Shown here: one piece after another, positions 29,821-34,407 of the stretch
Layout: each line of letters opens with the position of its first letter
How positions within the stretch are numbered: the stretch's first letter is position 1
Assembly: GCA_900088475.1 (NCBI GenBank)
Contig: FLMG01000879.1
Location: 6,247 to 40,653 of the forward strand
Length of the DNA: 34,407 nucleotides
From: Hyphochytrium catenoides
Taxonomy: Eukaryota > Sar > Hyphochytriomycetes > Hyphochytriales > Hyphochytriaceae
Direction of reading: 5' to 3'
Position numbers and translations under genes: made by a program
Notes under the pieces: model-generated
Seen by the model: the letters and a program-made list of their open reading frames with translations, nothing else
Told to the model about the DNA's origin: nothing
Database searches by the model: none

Positions 29821-29940
29821 GATACTGAGCAATACTGTGTGCCTCTAATCATGTATGTATACTCGTCGTCCTTCTCCCTTCCTCTTACCAGCATTTATCC
29901 CTTATAAATATCTATTTATCAATCTTAAGCCCCATACTCC

Positions 29941-30096
29941 CTACAATGCGACTAAGCTGGACAGGGGTGCCATGCTTGAGCTTAGACCATCCTCGGCGGT
30001 TCAACCTCACCTACAATGCGACTCAGCTGGACAGGGGTGCCATGCTTGAAATTAGACCATGCTCGGCTGATCATCTCACCTGCAATGCGACTAAGC
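29941..30096 (+). repeat. tandem repeat, 71/68-bp unit, 2.2 copies
   Basis: The start CTACAATGCGACTAAGCTG at 29941 recurs at 30012 (71 bases later) and, truncated, at 30080 as CTGCAATGCGACTAAGCTG. Units share GGACAGGGGTGCCATGCTTG and TTAGACCATxCTCGGC. In unit 1 CTAAGCT and AGCTTAG can pair. The array is non-coding and lies 0.4 kb downstream of the 7-TM gene. Confidence 0.85.
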
Positions 30097-30270
30097 TGTG
30101 AAAAAGCAGCTAGTAGCTAGTAGCGGGCTCGTCTTCAGCCCACCAATTTTGCTGCTGCATACTCTACTTGTGTTATTGTTTCTGCGCCTCCTGGTCTTTC
30201 TTCTATAACACTCTTCTTCATTCTTCTCTGTTCATCAGTCAGCTCATTCATTCAGTCCTATACCTAACAG

Positions 30271-30619
30271 AGCAGTGACGATGATGAAGCCGGGCCTGGG
30301 GCGAGGGGGAAAATATCAAGGCCCAGAAATCAGGCAAGAAGAAGAGGAGCAACTAACATAGGTGGTGGAGCTAACGATGACGAGATGAAGAACGATGTTG
30401 ATCTCGGATCGGCGTGCATAGACTTCGAGGACGATCCGTGTACGCTTTCTTCGTCGTCGGAGGATAATAGTGATAGTGATATCGATGAAGGAGGAGGAGA
30501 AGGAGGAGACGATGATGACGATCATACTGGTTGATTTACCTAGAGATATTAAAGGAAGGGCTTGCATGCTCAAAGAAACGAAAGCGTCATTGTTGGCTTG
30601 GGCTAATAGTGAGCAATAA
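30271..30619 (+). CDS. possible 3' exon of an unplaced gene (acidic protein)
   Basis: A strong acceptor (pyrimidine-rich sequence from about 30165, then TATACCTAACAG ending at 30270) opens a frame of 87 codons to TGA 30532-30534. It encodes a basic patch (RGKISRPRNQARRRG) and an acidic, Ser-rich tail (SSSSEDNSDSDIDEGGGEGG). From 30530 a second frame, to TAA 30617-30619, reads VDLPRDIKGRACMLKETKAS. An AATAAA follows at 30653-30658. The acceptor and poly(A) signal suggest a genuine terminal exon; the frame change inside it is unexplained and may mean decay. No upstream exon was located. Confidence 0.35.
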
Positions 30620-30652
30620 TATCGTCATTATTTTTCTTTTATATCATCCATC

Positions 30653-30658
30653 AATAAA
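30653..30658 (+). terminator. candidate poly(A) signal
   Basis: AATAAA in TCAATAAATG, 34 bases after the TAA at 30617-30619. It supports a + strand transcript ending here. Confidence 0.4.
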
Positions 30659-30739
30659 TGTAGTCTTATATAATCTATATGGCCTCTTATAAACGAACAA
30701 TTAGTAGACTCCTATTCAGAAAAGGAGACCATGAAAAAT

Positions 30740-31085
30740 GAACTACGAACAAGAAGAAGAAGAAAAAGGAAGAGAGAGGAAGAAAGCAGCCTCCATCATT
30801 CTTCCCTACCCCTGAGGAGGGCCGGGAAGGATGTTCGACTGGAAGTTGGAGCTGCAGGGACACCGAGGAGGAGGACGCGAAGAGATCATCATCTATAAAA
30901 AGAGTTTTGATATTTCCTCTTTTCTGTCTTTTATTAATTAATGAATAAGAACTACTATAAGTAAATAGGAGGAGTAAGAGAAGAAGAAGAAGGGAAAGAA
31001 GAAGAAGGAGGAGACGAAGAAGAAGAAGAAGAAGAAGGAGAAGAAAAAGAAGAGAGAGAAGAGGAAGAAGAAGAGACAAGAAAAG
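30740..31085 (+). repeat. GAA/GGA-rich imperfect trinucleotide tracts
   Basis: AGAAGAAGAAG-type sequence occurs at about 30749-30790 and 30975-31080, with a short non-repetitive stretch between. Leu/Phe/Ser-rich minus-strand open frames through it are artefacts of composition. Confidence 0.85.
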
Positions 31086-31737
31086 GCCCCTACCAATCGC
31101 AAGGGTTTGGGGTTGTTCAGCCACCCAAAAACAAAGAACAATACATGTCCTCGAAATGTCCTGGATATCCTCGCAACTAATGACTGATAGGTAACGAATG
31201 AACAGCCTGATCGAGAATTCGGTACCTCACGCCTCACCTAATGCAAGTACATCGTACGAACTAGGAACTACTGTTCTGTATGCGACGTACAGCTCGACGT
31301 ACTCTATAGTCAATTGCATGCAATTTTCCAAACTCTGTCCGATACTACTCGTACTGTACCTCAAGACCTCAAGGCACAAGAAAATGAATCAAGGATCAAA
31401 GGCGGTTAATGGCTGAAAGAATCTTGTTTATGAGTTACTGATGTGAAGGTTATCTATCGACGATCTCCCCCAGGAGTGAAGTAAAGCCCACACATTCTAC
31501 GGGCCCTGGGCCTAGCAGCCAATAGATCAGAAGGCGCTCTCGCACTTAGGAAGCGGGAGGACAGGCCTTAGAGCTTCAGTCTCTGCGCCAAATTGACTGA
31601 CAGCACTCTGCGCTGCTATGCAGAGTCTCCAGATCTTTCTCTGCAGGAATTGCATACTGGCACTGCCCTCTTAAGCTGTCCTCTGGGGACAGAAGCGGTT
31701 GGCGGTGGAAGGGCCCCAGAGACGGGCTTTCGGAGCA
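31086..31737. other. upstream region of the presequence gene
   Basis: No gene was seen. GTAC-containing words are frequent at 31240-31360. A CCAAT pentamer at 31519-31523 lies about 215 bases before the start codon chosen for the next gene. An alternative in-frame ATG is at 31699. Confidence 0.3.
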
Positions 31738-34407
31738 ATGCCAGCTGTCCTTTCGAAGCTTGGCCTGGCGGGCCGCTTTTTGGCGCGAGAGCCACTAAAG
31801 ATGTTATCGCGTCGGCCAACCAGCATGTTTCCAGCGAAAGCAGGATTGGCAGTTCAGCCTTTGAGCACTCCACAAGCGACTTTGTACGTGATCGACGCTT
31901 TAGTGTCCAATTCTCCTTGTATCCTCATTTGTGTCTGGAAAGCTTTCTTGTGCTTCTGTTGGACAGATTGTTTTCATGCTGATCTTCTCTCAACTTCCCT
32001 CACGGTCGATTTTGCCCGTTAATCATGCATTGTTCTTCATCCCGTAAGGTGGAGAAGCATGTCTAGGTCCGTTCCTCGTGGCAAGAAGACGTCCAGTGTT
32101 TATGGCCAATTGACAGAAGAGAAGTTTAGAGAAGTTTCTGCTTTCTTTGAGTCTGCTGATCACGAAGATCGCTTTGGAGACTATCCTCTTCCTGCTCTTA
32201 CTCCAGATGACGAGTTGCAAGACGAAGTTATTCTGGAAAGAAGGAGACTGCCGAATCTGCAGCAGTCATTTGCCTTGATCACCGAGGATGACCATAAGTT
32301 ACATGATAAAGAGCTTCTGCAGAGAAAGGAGAAGATCGCTGCTTTCTTTGGCCTTTCTTTGCAAGAATATGGAAGCTTCCTTGAGCAGTTCATCAGTGGC
32401 GAAGTCTCTTTCAGTGAGTTTCTTGAGAAGTCTGGCTTCCAAGTTGGCCGGCCAGACTTTGAGTTCACAAAGGCAGAGCGGCGGATGATCGCACTAATGC
32501 TTCTGAAGAGAAGAAAAGACTACCATGCTGAAAACATTCTTAATGGAGATCTGCCAGAAGCAGTGACGGAGATGCTCTCCTGGGACGAAAGCGAAGTAAT
32601 GGCGGAGTGCATCAGGTTTCAGCGAGAGAGGGCCGCGCCAAAGACTGGTCTTGACAAGATCATGGAAGCTGTAGAAGGCAATAATTTAGGGACAGACCTC
32701 CATTCTCTGTCCTACAGTCAGATGCAGAGGACGTTAGAGAGCGAGATGGATCCTGCCAAGGCTGATGCTGAGATAGAAAAGCTGTTAGAAGAGAAGATGG
32801 GAACCTTTCCGCCTTTCTCCGAATTCCCAGCCCATGCGCAGACGATGTTTGAAGAGATGAAGGAAGGCGTGGCGCAGTTGGTGGAGGTAGAGGAGGATCC
32901 AAAAACCAAGCAGCTGCTTACAGAGCTGATCGCAGTTCAAGAAAAGATTATTGAGAGTAAGGCAGAGCCTGTTGAGATCTGGCGGGAGCTCTGCGCTCTG
33001 TCCTCGGCCTTCCCTCTCAGTAATGATATGGAGATGCAGCTTCTCTCCGCCACGGAGGCATACGATGTGGATAGTCCTGAGCAACTGCTGATGGAGTTCT
33101 ATCCTCAAAGCTATCCGGATGAGGATACCTGGCAGAGGCGGCGGGTCATTGTGTTGCACAAGATCTACACTCTGAAGGCGTTGCTTGAGGAGCTTCAAAG
33201 ATTGGATGAAGAAGGAACTCCGTATAAACTTGAGACTGTGCGGAAGATGCAAGAAGAGGCAGAGATGGAGATTCGGCTGCGTATGGCGTCCGTCCGGGAA
33301 AGGTTCCAGCACATCCTAGGTACCGAGATGGACCCTGAGCTAGAGACAGAGCAGTTCTTTAAGCATCTCCTTGTCCTTAAGGAACTCAGCTCCGCTTTCC
33401 ATGATAGTTTGGCTATGAGAAGAGAGGCAAGCAAGTTCCTTACAGAGACGCCAGAACCAGAAGATGCAGTATTGCAACTAATAAGAGAAGCAGGTCTGCA
33501 TGGAGAGAATGCTCTCTCCGAGAAGGATCTTAAGGAGCTCGTTCTGGATAACGTTTTGCAGCTCCTTGGCTTTGACCTCAGCAATGAGGTTATTGATGAG
33601 CTGGTCCCATACGATGCAGCACTAGAAGTGACCAAAGCTCTGAGACAGTACATCCATCTTGACAGGCAGACCATCGCCGACAAGCTCGTGGCGATGATGG
33701 AAGAAAGAGGAGTTCCTCTCTCTGAAAACTTCAAAAAAGAGCTCTACCGCCCAGAAGAAGAGGAAGAGGATGAGAGTGACGACGAACCCATGGATTTCGG
33801 TGACGAGGAGGATGAGAAAGACGAGGAGGATGAGAAAGACGAGGAGGATGAGGAAGACGGTGAGGAGGACGAGGATGAAGAGGAGGATGAAGAGGAGGAA
33901 TATGAGGAACTGGACAATGAGTCTGATTCGGAGAATGAAGAAAACGACATTGGCGACAACACAAAAGACCGTCCTTTTGACCTGTCTACCTTCTTAGAGC
34001 GCCGTATGCAGCCACAAGGAGAGGGCAATGTCCCTTGGCAGACTGGACAGCCTACCGATGACTTGCCTGAAACAGAGGATATCCTTATCAAGGAGTATGT
34101 TGCCTCTGAAAGCCGATATTTGGACGCCGAGACAGACACTATCCTCAACAGAGAGGACGATCCGTTCGCCCAGTTGCCGTTCTCTGCTGCAGGAGTGAAA
34201 AAGGTGGTGCGCGAGGTGGATGTGACAGATCCAGAGGACACTCTGACCGCAGAAGACGAACTTGAGGAGCTGATTAAAGCAGGTGGAAGACCGAACGAGA
34301 TGAAGATTCCAAGTACTCGGTTCCTCGGCGATGAAACGCTGGCATCCAAAGCTGAGGATGGTTTGCTTAAGGGAAGGGCAGCTGCATCGGTAGTCCGCGT
34401 GCGGAAG
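31738..34407 (+). CDS. mitochondrially targeted acidic protein, C-terminus beyond window
   Basis: Two exons: 31738-31883 and 32049 to the window end, giving 835 residues so far. The intron (31884-32048, phase 2) starts GTACGT and ends CCCGTAAG; a second AG six bases later is also in frame. Exon 1 encodes an Arg/Leu/Ser-rich, acid-poor start (MPAVLSKLGLAGRFLA, then MLSRRPTSMF), typical of a mitochondrial presequence. An ATG at 31699 would add 13 residues and hide that signature. Exon 2 encodes a long, mostly helical, highly charged protein with many Glu and Leu residues, for example ALTPDDELQDEVILERRR, YHAENILNGDLPEAVTEM and LEELQRLDEEG. An acidic low-complexity tract lies at about residues 619-685 (encoded by 33758-33950). 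I do not recognise a domain. Size and composition would fit a structural or assembly factor of a mitochondrial complex, but that is guesswork. Confidence 0.75.

Noticed and set aside
29941-30060. tRNA-like B-box (GGTTCAACCTC) in the tandem repeat
   Set aside because: It mismatches the B-box consensus, and no A box or acceptor stem can be found at the right distance.
30687-31237. Leu/Phe/Ser-rich minus-strand frames that look like membrane proteins
   Set aside because: The hydrophobicity is due to reading GAA/GGA repeats as TTC/TCC; no protein-like sequence outside the repeat.
32181-34349. Several minus-strand frames of 80-201 codons over the presequence gene
   Set aside because: They are antisense shadows of the long + strand exon. 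The Ser-rich one (33744-34349) is the mirror of the acidic Glu/Asp codons.

Overview
This is a stretch of nuclear DNA from a eukaryote, most likely a unicellular protist or an early-diverging fungus; I cannot name the clade. The evidence is spliceosomal introns with strong GT...AG junctions, AATAAA polyadenylation signals, long dinucleotide (CT/GA) microsatellites, large gene spacing, monocistronic genes on both strands and the standard genetic code. Two products are recognised firmly: an EF-hand NADPH oxidase and a DUF202 membrane protein. A SAM-dependent methyltransferase domain is also clear. No rRNA, tRNA, CRISPR array or bacterial operon signal was seen.

Layout. 1-3.5 kb: a fragment of an open frame at the left edge, then two intact genes tail to tail 58 bp apart (a methyltransferase on + and an unknown protein on -). 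4.0-8.6 kb: no intact gene. Instead there is a mosaic of short + strand open frames that read like protein but are broken by stops and frame changes, interpreted as decayed coding sequence. 8.9-9.4 kb: DUF202 gene. 9.4-11.2 kb: non-coding, with a long CT microsatellite. 11.2-14.5 kb: a four-exon gene for a 677-residue multi-pass membrane protein of unknown family. 15.3-18.1 kb: the intronless NADPH oxidase on the - strand, convergent with the membrane-protein gene, with GA-rich microsatellites in its upstream region. 18.1-27.8 kb: mostly gene-poor, with several inverted repeats and three further groups of broken coding-like frames (- strand 19.6-20.8 kb; + strand 21.9-24.0 kb and 24.6-25.8 kb), plus weak - strand open frames at 26.4-27.2 kb. 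27.8-29.5 kb: a seven-transmembrane protein gene with a charged tail. 29.5-31.7 kb: non-coding, with a tandem repeat, a probable 3' exon with its own poly(A) signal and GAA-rich tracts. 31.7 kb to the end: a gene with a mitochondrial-type presequence on a small first exon and a long acidic second exon that runs off the window.

No functional partnership between neighbours is evident. Four genes (DUF202, the 677-residue protein, the oxidase and the 7-TM protein) encode integral membrane proteins, which may be coincidence. The broken frames are the least explained part. By eye some share a short motif, which raises the possibility of several decayed copies of one mobile or endogenous viral element, but I could not assign them to a family and this remains inference.
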